This document shows, piece by piece, positions 1 to 6,662 of a stretch of DNA of 7,300 nt (within the stretch, counting starts at the first letter, position 1; each line of letters begins with the position of its first letter). The notes beneath the pieces were generated by a model. The model worked only from the letters and a program-made list of their open reading frames with translations, ran no database searches and was not told the origin of the DNA. The stretch lies in contig CAZOKH010000120.1 in the NCBI GenBank assembly GCA_964580315.1, positions 1 through 7,300 on the forward strand. Reading direction: 5' to 3'. The translations under genes were made by a program, and so were the position numbers. The DNA comes from CAZOKH01 sp964580315. Lineage in GTDB: Bacteria > Chloroflexota > Anaerolineae > Anaerolineales > Anaerolineaceae.

Positions 1-617
1 GGCTGAAAAAGCTGCAATTCCCGCTGTGTTTTTTGGATTACGAAACCTTCAACCCGGCACTGCCCTGGTTCGTGGGTTACCATCCCTACAACCAGATGGT
101 ATTTCAGTTTTCACTGGATGTGTTGGAACAGCCGCAGGGAGATTTTCAGCATTTTGAGTTTTTGTGCACACAGCCGGGCGACCCGGTGCCGCAGGTGCTG
201 GAACAGCTTGCGCTGCATTTTCCGCCGCAGGGTTCGGTGGTGGTGTGGTATGAGAAATTTGAGGGCGAACGCAACCGCGAAATGGCGCAGCGCTACCCGC
301 AATATGCAGCTTTGCTGCAAGACATCAACAGCCGCCTGTTTGATTTGATGGCGGTTTTCAGCGACGGCTGCTATGTGCACCCCGACTTTCACGGCAGCAA
401 TTCGCTGAAGGATGTGCTGCCGGTGCTGTCACCGGGCTCGGGCTATGCCGGCCTGGCGGTGACGGACGGTAACGACGCCATGGCGCACTGGGCGCGCCTG
501 ATGCAGCCCGAAACACCGGTTGAAGAGAAACAGAGGCTGGCGGATGATTTGCTGGCCTACTGCGGGCAGGACACGCGCGCCATGGTTGAGATTTACCGTC
601 GGCTGACGGAGCTTTAA
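1..617 (+). CDS. DUF2779 protein, C-terminal part (5' end outside window)
   Basis: The reading frame is already open at base 3 and runs 204 codons to TAA at 615-617, so the TTG at 33 is internal and not a real start. The fragment matches what I know of the DUF2779 domain, an RNase H-fold DEDD-type 3'-5' exonuclease. Motif I is FLDYETF (Asp codon 36-38, Glu 42-44). A later LFDLM supplies the second Asp (345-347), followed by the family-typical HPDFHGSNSLKDVLP. Motif III, YCGQDTRAMVEI, supplies the last Asp (570-572). All acidic positions I can place are present, so the nuclease end looks functional. Full-length relatives are several hundred residues long and I believe they often carry a Cas4/PD-(D/E)XK-like N-terminal part; that part cannot be checked here. 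Biological role is unknown; DNA repair or nucleic-acid processing is inference. The stop codon lies inside the left edge of the repeat array. Confidence 0.85.
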   Translation, partial: LKKLQFPLCFLDYETFNPALPWFVGYHPYNQMVFQFSLDVLEQPQGDFQHFEFLCTQPGDPVPQVLEQLALHFPPQGSVVVWYEKFEGERNREMAQRYPQYAALLQDINSRLFDLMAVFSDGCYVHPDFHGSNSLKDVLPVLSPGSGYAGLAVTDGNDAMAHWARLMQPETPVEEKQRLADDLLAYCGQDTRAMVEIYRRLTEL

Positions 618-758
618 CCACAGATCAACACAGATGGACACAGAATTAATCGAACCGCTAAGTCGCAAAGAACGCGAAGTGGATTAAAAAACTTTGTGCC
701 CTTGGCGTCTTTGCGGCGAAAAAATACCGCGAAGGAGAAAGGGCGCTGAGTCAAAATC
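616..758 (+). repeat. Repeat unit 1 (143 bp)
   Basis: Begins with three ~10-base ACACAGAT-type words, the first overlapping the DUF2779 stop codon. The CCGCTAAG...CGAAG arm faces a CTTTGTGC...TTTGCGG arm; I count about 18 of 25 positions complementary. Its left arm has the TAAGTCGCAAAG variant shared with unit 4, while units 2 and 3 have TAAGACGCGAAG. Confidence 0.9.
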
Positions 759-901
759 AACCACAGATGGACACAGATGGACACAGAAATAATCAAACCG
801 CTAAGACGCGAAGAACGCAAAGAGGATTAAAAAACTTGGCGTCCTTGGCGGCTTTGCGGTGAAAAAATACCACGAAGGAGAAAGAGCGCTGAGTCAAAAT
901 C
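759..901 (+). repeat. Repeat unit 2 (143 bp)
   Basis: Same length as unit 1, with three 10-base words at its left end. The stem arms are 798-822 and 835-859 with a 12-base A-rich loop (823-834). By hand 20 of 25 positions are complementary, and the five mismatches fall roughly every fourth position. Confidence 0.9.
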
Positions 902-1055
902 AACCACAGATCAACACAGATCAATACAGATGGACACAGAATTAATCAAACCGCTAAGACGCGAAGAACGCAAAGAGGATTAAAGTAACTTTACGCCCTT
1001 GGCGGCTTTGCGGTGAAAAAATACCGCGAAGGAGAAAGAGCGCTGAGTCAAAAAC
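902..1055 (+). repeat. Repeat unit 3 (154 bp)
   Basis: Carries four 10-base words instead of three (one reads ATACAGATGG), which accounts for most of its extra length. The loop differs (AGGATTAAAGTAA). About 19 of 25 arm positions are complementary. Confidence 0.9.
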
Positions 1056-1199
1056 AACCACAGATCAACACAGATGGACACAGATGGACACAGAATTAGT
1101 CGAACCGCTAAGTCGCAAAGAACGCGAAGTGGATTAAAAAACTTGGCGTCCTTGGCGGCTTTGCGGTGAAAAAATACCGCGAAGGGGGATAGAACGTAA
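1056..1199 (+). repeat. Repeat unit 4, right end degenerate
   Basis: Has four 10-base words, a left arm like unit 1 and a right arm like unit 2 (20 of 25 positions complementary), so it looks mosaic. After ATACCGCGAAGG the linker diverges (GGGATAGAACGTAAAAGG), losing the GCGCTGAGTCAAAA end of the other units. Confidence 0.85.
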
Positions 1200-1212
1200 A
1201 AGGAAAAAGGAA

Positions 1213-1280
1213 TGACAGATCAACACAGAAAACCTCTGCGGTCTCTGCGGCTCGGCGTGAGAAGTGTTCATCTGTGGTTA
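1213..1280 (+). repeat. Decayed terminal repeat unit
   Basis: Keeps two words (ACAGATCA, ACACAGAA) and a CTCTGCGG-CTCTGCGG-CTCGGCG run resembling the right arm, but lacks the matching left arm. It ends with ATCTGTGGTTA, the exact reverse complement of the sequence that opens the array. Confidence 0.75.
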
Positions 1281-1291
1281 GAAAAAGCAGT

Positions 1292-2421
1292 CTAAACGAC
1301 AAAGCGGTCCTTACCGGCGGCTTTGGCGGCATAGAGCTTGCGGTCGGCTTTACCAATAAACTCATCGATGGTTTCGCTGTCGTACTGGCTGATGCCGTAA
1401 CTCAAGGTGACTTTCAATCCGTTCTCAAATGAACCGGCGTGAATGGCGGACTGGATGCGCTCGCACATGGAGCGGGCATTTGCCAGGTCGGTGTCGGGCA
1501 TGATCAGCAGGAACTCTTCGCCGCCGTAGCGCCCCACCGTGTCGGTGCCGCGCGCGGTGGTCAGCAAAATGTGGGCAATGCCGCGGATGACGCTGTCGCC
1601 TAGAGGTGACCGTGGAGGTCGTTGACGGACTTAAAATTGTCAATATCAGCCAGGATGACGGAGAGCGAATAGCCAATGCGTTTGGCGCGCATGGTCTCAT
1701 TGTAAAGCACACCCACCACGGTCTCGTGATTGTATAAACCGGTCATTGAATCGATTTTTACCAATTCTTTCAATTCGGTGTTCAACTCCAGCAGGCGTTT
1801 TTTGTCGAGAAAAGTTTCCAGCTTCATGCGCAGCAGGGTGCGTCCCAACGTCCAGGCAACAATGTTAAAGATTAGTGTGTTGATGCGTATGATTTGAGCA
1901 GCCGGAAAATCGGGCTGAAATTTGGGCAGCAGGCCGGCAAAGAAAAAATATGCCACGGCGAGCTGCAAACCCAGCGCAACCGGCATTGTATAGAGAACAG
2001 CACCGACCCCCAGCACTGCCATCAGGTAAACATGCACAAAATCGATTTTGTTCTGGGCGAACAGCGCCAACAGGGTGCAAAAAATCAGCACAATCATGGT
2101 GTAAAGGTGCTGAATTGCTTTGATGAAGTGAAGATTCAGCCGGTCGAAACGGCTGTGCGCGAACCACAGGAAGGGCATCAATACCAGGTTGACCACAATA
2201 AAATAGTACACTACCCGTTCGACGTTGAAGCCCGTCAGCAGGTTGCGGTAGAAAAGCAGCAGGCAGGATTCAAAAATCAGCAAAATACTGGCAATAATCG
2301 CCAGCCTGAAGCTGTTCTCCTTAAGGATTTCGCGGGTGAATTCGGTTTTATAGGGAGCTGGAATGACCGTGCGAATGAGTTTCCACGCTTCGCGCAAGGG
2401 ATGCAATCCTTTCAACAACAA
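1292..2421 (-). pseudogene. Membrane-bound GGDEF diguanylate cyclase, frameshifted
   Basis: The N-terminal frame (2421-1600) encodes about six hydrophobic helices (residues ~38-58, 70-88, 105-122, 130-148, 149-165, 178-196), a charged linker and the start of a GGDEF domain (IDSMTGLYNHE; ADIDNFKSVNDLHGHL). It then hits TAG at 1602-1600. The domain resumes in another frame at GGC (1600-1598) as GDSVIRGIAHILL and runs to TAG at 1294-1292. That part carries RGTD (product-inhibition I-site), five residues later the GGEEF active site, and ADRKLYAAKAAGKDRF. One missing base near 1600-1604 explains the break; restored, the protein would be about 376 residues. Intact relatives make cyclic di-GMP, and the membrane part would be a sensor of unknown signal. 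The start may be TTG at 2421 or, with AAAGGA nine bases upstream, TTG at 2397; TGA at 2430-2428 bars anything earlier. Sequencing error is an alternative to a true pseudogene. Confidence 0.85.
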
Positions 2422-2477
2422 AAGGGTTCATTCGCAAGTCTGATGTATGCTGCATTGAAAATCGAATGCATAATCAA

Positions 2478-2506
2478 ATTATACACCGAATATCGATATC
2501 CGTAAA
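2478..2506 (-). promoter_or_regulatory. Promoter of the GGDEF gene with palindrome in the spacer
   Basis: On the minus strand, TTTACG (2506-2501) and TATAAT (2483-2478) are separated by exactly 17 bases, a good sigma-70-type match. The spacer contains the perfect palindrome ATATCGATAT (2490-2499), a possible operator. It sits about 80 bases upstream of the likely TTG start. Confidence 0.55.
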
Positions 2507-2582
2507 TTGGGTTAGTTAAAAGTTAGAAATTCGTAGATTTATGGTAGGCTCAACATGCTGTTCGTCAACCTGGCGGCTGCGC

Positions 2583-2619
2583 TATAATTGCATCAGCCAT
2601 CCAGCCTGCCAACCGGAGG
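2583..2619 (+). promoter_or_regulatory. -10 box and ribosome site of the ATPase gene
   Basis: TATAAT at 2583-2588 lies 37 bases before the ATG, and GGAGG at 2615-2619 lies six bases before it. I find no good -35 box at 16-18 bases. The ribosome site supports ATG 2626 as the start. Confidence 0.5.
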
Positions 2620-2625
2620 AACGCC

Positions 2626-3381
2626 ATGCCTGCAGCCCACAACAAACTGGACGCCCTGCCCTACCTGCGCGAGATATCGCTGCTGCGCGAACAGGTGCCT
2701 TCCTTTGACCAGTATCCCTTCTCATTGCCGGCGGTGCGCAGCCTGCACACGCTGACCTTTCACCCTAATGTGACCTTTTTGGTGGGCGAGAACGGCTCGG
2801 GCAAATCGACCCTGCTGGAAGCCATTGCGCAACTGCTGCGCTTCAACGCTGAGGGCGGCAGCCGCAATGTGCGCTTCGCCACGCGCGACACCCACTCCGA
2901 CCTGCACAACCACCTGAAGATGGTGCGCAGTTTCAAAATGCCCACTGACGGCTATTTCTTGCGCGCCGAATCGTTCTACAACGTGGCCAGCTACATCGAC
3001 GATGTGGAAGTGGAGGGTTCCTACGGGGGCAAATCGCTGCACGCCCAGTCGCACGGCGAGGCGTTTCTGGCGCTGCTGACGCAGCGCTTCAGGGGCAACG
3101 GCATCTACCTGCTGGACGAGCCGGAGGCCGCCCTGTCGCCCACGCGCCAGCTTGCCACCCTGGCGGTGATTCACCAACTGGTGCAGGCGGATTCGCAGTT
3201 TATCATCCCCACGCATTCGCCCATTTTGCTGGCTTATCCGGGTGCGAAGATTGTGCTGCTGGACGAGGATGGCCTGCATGAAACGGCTTATGAGGATACC
3301 GATCACTACCGCGTGACGCGCGATTTTTTGACCCAGCGCGAGAGGATGTTAAAGGTGTTGTTTGAAGAAGAGGTGAATTAG
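2626..3381 (+). CDS. Predicted ABC-type ATPase (AAA family, COG3910-like)
   Basis: A 251-residue soluble nucleotide-binding protein with every ABC-ATPase signature in order: Walker A GENGSGKST (54-62), signature region HAQSHGEAF (139-147), Walker B IYLLDEPEAALSP (160-172) and H-loop PTHSPILLAYPGA (196-207). There are no membrane segments and no permease gene nearby, so this is not a transporter subunit. It resembles the stand-alone predicted ATPases of COG3910, which are about this size and whose function I do not know. The long insertion that carries the coiled-coil arms of SMC/RecN proteins is absent. The H-loop reads PTHS where relatives usually have ATHS; the switch histidine itself is kept. 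GGAGG six bases upstream fixes the start. The gene converges with pckA and their stop codons overlap (TAG 3379-3381 against TAA 3380-3378). Confidence 0.85.
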   Translation: MPAAHNKLDALPYLREISLLREQVPSFDQYPFSLPAVRSLHTLTFHPNVTFLVGENGSGKSTLLEAIAQLLRFNAEGGSRNVRFATRDTHSDLHNHLKMVRSFKMPTDGYFLRAESFYNVASYIDDVEVEGSYGGKSLHAQSHGEAFLALLTQRFRGNGIYLLDEPEAALSPTRQLATLAVIHQLVQADSQFIIPTHSPILLAYPGAKIVLLDEDGLHETAYEDTDHYRVTRDFLTQRERMLKVLFEEEVN

Positions 3382-4982
3382 CCGAAACCGGTTGGTCCTG
3401 CCTGCGCCACTTCGGGCGGGGCGGCATCGCGGTAGGCCTGGAAATTTGCTTCAAACAATGCAGCCAGTTTGCGCGCCTGTTCGTCATAGGCGGCGGGGTC
3501 GGGCCAGGTGAGGCGCGGGTTCAGCGCGGCGGCGGGCACGCCCGGGCAGGCCTGCGGAACCAGGAAGCCAAACAGCGGGTCGGGCTGGTAGGGCATGTCT
3601 TGCAACGCGCCGCTCAACAGCGCATCAATCATGGCGCGCGTGTGGGCAATGTTCATGCGGCGCCCCACGCCGTAGGGGCCGCCGGTCCAGCCTGTGTTGA
3701 CCAGCCAGCAGCACGACCCGTGCCGGCGCACCTTCTCGCCCAGCAGGCGGGCATAGACCATGGGGTGCTGCACCATGAACGGCCCGCCGAAACAGGCGCT
3801 GAAGGTGGCCTGAGGCTCTTTGACCCTTTTCTCGGTTCCGGCAATTTTGGCGGTGTAGCCCGACAGGAAATGGTACATGGCTTGCTCGGGGGTCAGGCGG
3901 GCAATAGGCGGCAGCACGCCGAAGGCGTCGGCGGTCAGGAAGATCACATTTTTGGGGTGGCCTCCCATGCCGCTGGGTTCAAAGTTGCTCAACTGGCTGA
4001 GCAGGTAGGAAGCGCGCGTGTTTTCGGTGATGGTGTCATCCGCCAGGTCAATCTGGCGCGTCTCAAAATCGATCACCACGTTTTCGAGGATGGTGCCGAA
4101 GCGGCGGGTCATGGCGAAAATTTCGGGCTCATCGGCGTCGCTGAGGCGAATGACCTTGGCATAGCAGCCGCCCTCGAAGTTAAAAACTCCGGCGTCGCTC
4201 CAGCCGTGCTCGTCGTCGCCGATCAGCCGGCGGCGCGGGTCGGTGGACAGGGTGGTCTTGCCGGTGCCGCTCAGCCCGAAAAACAGGGCGGTGTCGCCGT
4301 CCGCGCCGATGTTGGCGGCGCAGTGCATGGGCAAAATGCCTTGCAGCGGAAACAGGTAGTTGAGCACGGTGAACACGGTCTTTTTAATCTCGCCGCCGTA
4401 GCGCGTGCCGGCGACGAGGGCCAGCTTTTGCCCCAGGTGAATGGCAATGACCACATCCGAACGGGTGCCGTCAACAGCGGGGTCGGCTTCAAAGTCGCAG
4501 GCCACCATCATGGTGAACTGCGGTGCAAACTCCCCGGCAGACTGCGGATCATCGGCGTGGCGGAACATGTTGTAGGCGAACAGGCTTTGCCAGGCGGTGT
4601 CGGTGATGATGCGCGCCGGGAAGCGGTAAGCCGGGTCGGCGCCGCCGTAGCAGTCTTGAATGAACAATTCCTTGCGGCTGAAATACTCGAGGAAGCGGGC
4701 TTTCAGGCGTTCAAACTGGTCGGCGTCGAAGGGCCGGTTCACATCGCCCCAGCACACCTGGCTTTGACTGGACGGTTCGCGCACGAAGAATTTGTCGTTG
4801 GGCGAGCGCCCGGTACATTTGCCGGTGTAGATGACCAGCGGGCCGTGATCGGCGGTGAGCGCCTCGCCGCGCCGGATGACCTCTTCATACAGCAGCGGCG
4901 GGGTGAGGTTGCGGTAAATCTTTTTGGCGTGGATTTCTTGATTGTCGCGCAGTTCAAAACTGGAGCCGGGATTCTTGAGCAT
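3378..4982 (-). CDS. pckA: Phosphoenolpyruvate carboxykinase (ATP)
   Basis: Converts oxaloacetate plus ATP to phosphoenolpyruvate, CO2 and ADP, the entry step of gluconeogenesis; some anaerobes run it in reverse. The 534-residue cytoplasmic protein has the usual family length. Visible motifs are TGRSPNDKFFV (57-67), YGGEIKK (195-201, metal-binding lysine), PMHCAANIG (H220), P-loop GLSGTGKTT (236-244, K242), GDDEHGW (255-261), ENTR (R323) and ADAFGVLPP. All catalytic residues I can align with the E. coli enzyme are present. The segment NTGWTGGPYGVGRRM is the longer form I associate with Bacillus-type enzymes. I chose ATG 4982 because AGAGGA lies just upstream; the frame extends seven codons to a TTG at 5003, which is less likely. 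The gene follows pyrB by 65 bases in the same direction with no evident promoter, so cotranscription is plausible. Confidence 0.97.
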   Translation of the reverse strand: MLKNPGSSFELRDNQEIHAKKIYRNLTPPLLYEEVIRRGEALTADHGPLVIYTGKCTGRSPNDKFFVREPSSQSQVCWGDVNRPFDADQFERLKARFLEYFSRKELFIQDCYGGADPAYRFPARIITDTAWQSLFAYNMFRHADDPQSAGEFAPQFTMMVACDFEADPAVDGTRSDVVIAIHLGQKLALVAGTRYGGEIKKTVFTVLNYLFPLQGILPMHCAANIGADGDTALFFGLSGTGKTTLSTDPRRRLIGDDEHGWSDAGVFNFEGGCYAKVIRLSDADEPEIFAMTRRFGTILENVVIDFETRQIDLADDTITENTRASYLLSQLSNFEPSGMGGHPKNVIFLTADAFGVLPPIARLTPEQAMYHFLSGYTAKIAGTEKRVKEPQATFSACFGGPFMVQHPMVYARLLGEKVRRHGSCCWLVNTGWTGGPYGVGRRMNIAHTRAMIDALLSGALQDMPYQPDPLFGFLVPQACPGVPAAALNPRLTWPDPAAYDEQARKLAALFEANFQAYRDAAPPEVAQAGPTGFG

Positions 4983-4987
4983 GCTTT

Positions 4988-4991
4988 CCTC
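4988..4991 (-). promoter_or_regulatory. Ribosome site deciding the pckA start
   Basis: Minus-strand AGGAAGAGGAAAGC directly precedes ATG 4982, with GAGG five bases from it. These bases lie inside the reading frame extended from TTG 5003, which argues for the ATG as the true start. Confidence 0.7.
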
Positions 4992-5047
4992 TTCCTGGTT
5001 CAACCTGCCGGTTGGTGGGCTGTTCGGGAGCGCGGCGCGGTGTGCGC

Positions 5048-5983
5048 CTATTCGCGGCCGGTGAGCAGGGCGATGATGGCCATGCGCACGGGCAGCCCGT
5101 TGGCGGTCTGGCGAAAATAGGCGGCGCCTTCGTAGGCATCGACCTCGCGGGCAATTTCGCCCAGGCGGGGCAGGGGGTGCATGAGGGTGATGCCGTGCTT
5201 GGCTTTGCGGATGAAATCGGCATCCACCACGTAGGCGTCTTTGAGGCGCTCATATTCCTGGATGTCGGTAAAGCGCTCTTTTTGCACGCGGGTCATGTAG
5301 AGCACGTCGCTTTTAGCGGCGGCTTCGACAATGTCGGCGGTTTCGAAAACCTCGATGCCGTCCTCTTGCAGGTCGCGGGTGAGTTCAGCCGGCATCTTCA
5401 GCTCTGGGGGTGAGACGAAGTAGAAGCGCGGTCCGTATTTGCCCAACAACCACGAAAGCGAGTGCACGGTGCGCCCGTTTTTCAAATCACCGGCCAGGGT
5501 GATGGTGAGGTTGTTCAGCCGCCCGCGCTCCTTCTGGATGGTGAACACGTCCATGAGGGCCTGGGTGGGGTGCTGACCGGCGCCGTCGCCGCCGTTGACC
5601 ACCGGCACGCTGGCGCCCTCAGCCAGCTCTTGTGCGCTGCCCTCGGCGCGGTGACGGATGACCGCCAGGCTGGCAAAGGAGCTGATCATGCGCCCGGTGT
5701 CGTACAGCTTTTCGCCTTTCACATCGAGGTTGGAGGTTTTGGCGTCGGTGACTGAAACCACGTGCCCGCCCATTTTGAGCATGGCGGTTTCAAAGGTGAG
5801 GCGGGTCTGGGTGGAGGGCTCGAAGAACAGGGTGGCCAGCACCTGACCGGTCATGTTGGTGAGGCTGCCGCCCTGCGCCAGCACGCTTTCATAGCGCCCG
5901 GCGGTTTCCAAAATCAGGCTGACGTTTTCCAGCTTCAGGTCTTTGACATGCAGGATATCTTTCCCGTAGAGCGCGGTGGGCAT
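5048..5983 (-). CDS. pyrB: Aspartate carbamoyltransferase catalytic chain, with Gln at the catalytic Arg54 position
   Basis: Joins carbamoyl phosphate and aspartate to give carbamoyl aspartate, the first committed step of pyrimidine synthesis. The product is 311 residues, like E. coli PyrB, and alignable by eye over its length. Shared motifs include VIRHRAEG (R110), NGGDGAGQHPTQ (H138, Q141), GDLKNGRTVHSL (R171), YMTRVQKER (R232, Q234) and MHPLPR (269-273). The carbamoyl-phosphate loop reads FFEPSTQTR (53-61) instead of STRTR: residue 59 is Gln (CAG, 5809-5807) where E. coli has Arg54. The 80s loop TSNLDVKGE keeps the Lys84 equivalent (K89) but appears to lack Ser80 and Lys83. ATG 5983 aligns with known N-termini and has AAGGA about ten bases upstream; the frame runs 39 codons further without family similarity. 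No regulatory chain (pyrI) is seen. Identity as a PyrB-family protein is firm; full activity is not. Confidence 0.93.
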   Translation of the reverse strand: MPTALYGKDILHVKDLKLENVSLILETAGRYESVLAQGGSLTNMTGQVLATLFFEPSTQTRLTFETAMLKMGGHVVSVTDAKTSNLDVKGEKLYDTGRMISSFASLAVIRHRAEGSAQELAEGASVPVVNGGDGAGQHPTQALMDVFTIQKERGRLNNLTITLAGDLKNGRTVHSLSWLLGKYGPRFYFVSPPELKMPAELTRDLQEDGIEVFETADIVEAAAKSDVLYMTRVQKERFTDIQEYERLKDAYVVDADFIRKAKHGITLMHPLPRLGEIAREVDAYEGAAYFRQTANGLPVRMAIIALLTGRE

Positions 5984-6014
5984 CAGGGCAATCCTTTCGC
6001 TGACTTTATTCCTT

Positions 6015-6044
6015 ATTGTACACGCGCAGGGGGGTTGGGGGCAA
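6015..6044 (-). promoter_or_regulatory. Possible pyrB promoter
   Basis: Minus-strand TACAAT (6020-6015) has TTGCCC (6044-6039) 18 bases upstream, about 4 of 6 matches to a -35 box. It lies about 30 bases before the pyrB ATG. I see no leader peptide with attenuator or other pyr control element. Confidence 0.4.
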
Positions 6045-6144
6045 ATGGGGCAGCCAGCCCGCCAGCGGTGACGGGCAAAAGAAACCCCGTGCGCCAGCAC
6101 AGGCAGGTGATGCTGCTGAAAGATCGGGAACCAAAATGGATTGA

Positions 6145-6636
6145 TCAGCCGCCAAACAGGGCGGCCAGTTCGTCGAGGGCGGCTTGCTCTTTTTCATCAA
6201 TGACGGCTTTGGCGCCAATGCCCAAAAAGCCGCCGGTTTTGGTCTCGGCCACCTGGCGGGCGGTTTCCAAAATCCAGCGCTTGAAGCCGTCTGCGCCGGG
6301 CAGGGCGGCCACCGCTGCGGCAGCCTGCGCCACCACGTTTTTTAGCGCGGCGCGAATGGCGTCGGGGTCTTTGGACTGGTAGTCGATGGTGTTGGCCTGG
6401 GCTTCTTTGAGGGTCATGCCCTTCATCACGGTCAGAATTTCGTCCACAATTTCACCGTAGCCGCTGCCGCCGGCTTTGGACGATAATTCCTGTGCATATT
6501 TGCTGGCGGTCATAACTTCTTTGAGAATTTCGAACCCGCCCCCGCCGCTGGCGGTGGAAACGTAGGTGGATGCCGCGCCGGGCGCGTTGAACAGCGCCTT
6601 CCACTGCTCGGCTGAAACTTTTTCCTGTACGCTCAT
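6145..6636 (-). CDS. Uncharacterised helical protein, 163 aa
   Basis: I cannot assign a function. The protein is soluble-looking, rich in Ala and Gly, without signal peptide, membrane span or Cys. A flexible stretch STASGGGGFEIL (27-38) precedes helices, an Ala-rich helix spans ~93-112 (VVAQAAAAVAAL), and the end is WILETARQVAETKTGGFLGIG (121-141) followed by IDEKEQAALDELAALFG (146-162). The C-terminal pattern of WILE.A..VAE...GGFLGIG then acidic helix reminds me of small conserved proteins of unknown role in several phyla; that is unverified memory. Coding is well supported: AGGAGG (6649-6644) is seven bases before the ATG, an extended -10 promoter lies just upstream, and base use matches its neighbours. 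pyrB follows after 161 bases in the same direction and appears to have its own promoter. I find no convincing terminator in that gap. Confidence 0.8.
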   Translation of the reverse strand: MSVQEKVSAEQWKALFNAPGAASTYVSTASGGGGFEILKEVMTASKYAQELSSKAGGSGYGEIVDEILTVMKGMTLKEAQANTIDYQSKDPDAIRAALKNVVAQAAAAVAALPGADGFKRWILETARQVAETKTGGFLGIGAKAVIDEKEQAALDELAALFGG

Positions 6637-6662
6637 GGTTGATCCTCCTGGGGTATGGAATC

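Larger units (their letters stand above)
615..1280. repeat. Intergenic tandem repeat array, four units plus a decayed fifth
   Basis: This whole stretch between two convergent genes is built from one repeated module. Each unit has (a) 3-4 copies of a 10-base word like ACACAGATGG, (b) three copies of an 8-9 base word NCGCNAAG, (c) an A-rich loop, (d) three copies of the reverse-complement word CTTNGCGN, and (e) a linker ATACCGCGAAGGAGAAA..GCGCTGAGTCAAAA. Parts b and d can pair into a long imperfect stem. The array is bounded by TAACCACAGAT (615-625) and its exact reverse complement ATCTGTGGTTA (1270-1280). Short reading frames in it on either strand encode repeat-derived peptides and are not genes. 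From memory, words like these recur in intergenic DNA of several unrelated bacterial phyla, without known function. Confidence 0.95.

Noticed and set aside
616..1280. CRISPR array
   Set aside because: The period is 143-154 bp with related sequence throughout; there are no unique spacers and no cas genes.
614..1365. Short minus-strand frames with peptides such as ISVSICVHLW and RRKDAKGTK
   Set aside because: They are translations of the intergenic repeat and are not supported by ribosome sites or families.
1894..2505. A 203-codon open frame on the plus strand
   Set aside because: It mirrors the membrane part of the cyclase, is Gln/His rich, and has no domain or ribosome site.
2722..3306. A 194-codon minus-strand frame
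   Set aside because: It is opposite the ATPase gene, whose Walker A, signature, Walker B and H-loop are all intact.
3600..5120. A 506-codon open frame on the plus strand
   Set aside because: It is antisense to pckA, which has complete family motifs. The translation is low-complexity (Gly, Ala, Val, His rich) with no recognisable domain; long shadows are common opposite GC-rich genes.
6061..6085. Terminator between the 163-aa gene and pyrB
   Set aside because: GCCCGCCA and TGACGGGC can pair around a 4-base loop with one mismatch, but no T-run follows on either strand.
5762..6382. A 206-codon plus-strand frame across pyrB and the next gene
   Set aside because: It lies opposite two better supported genes and shows no family features.
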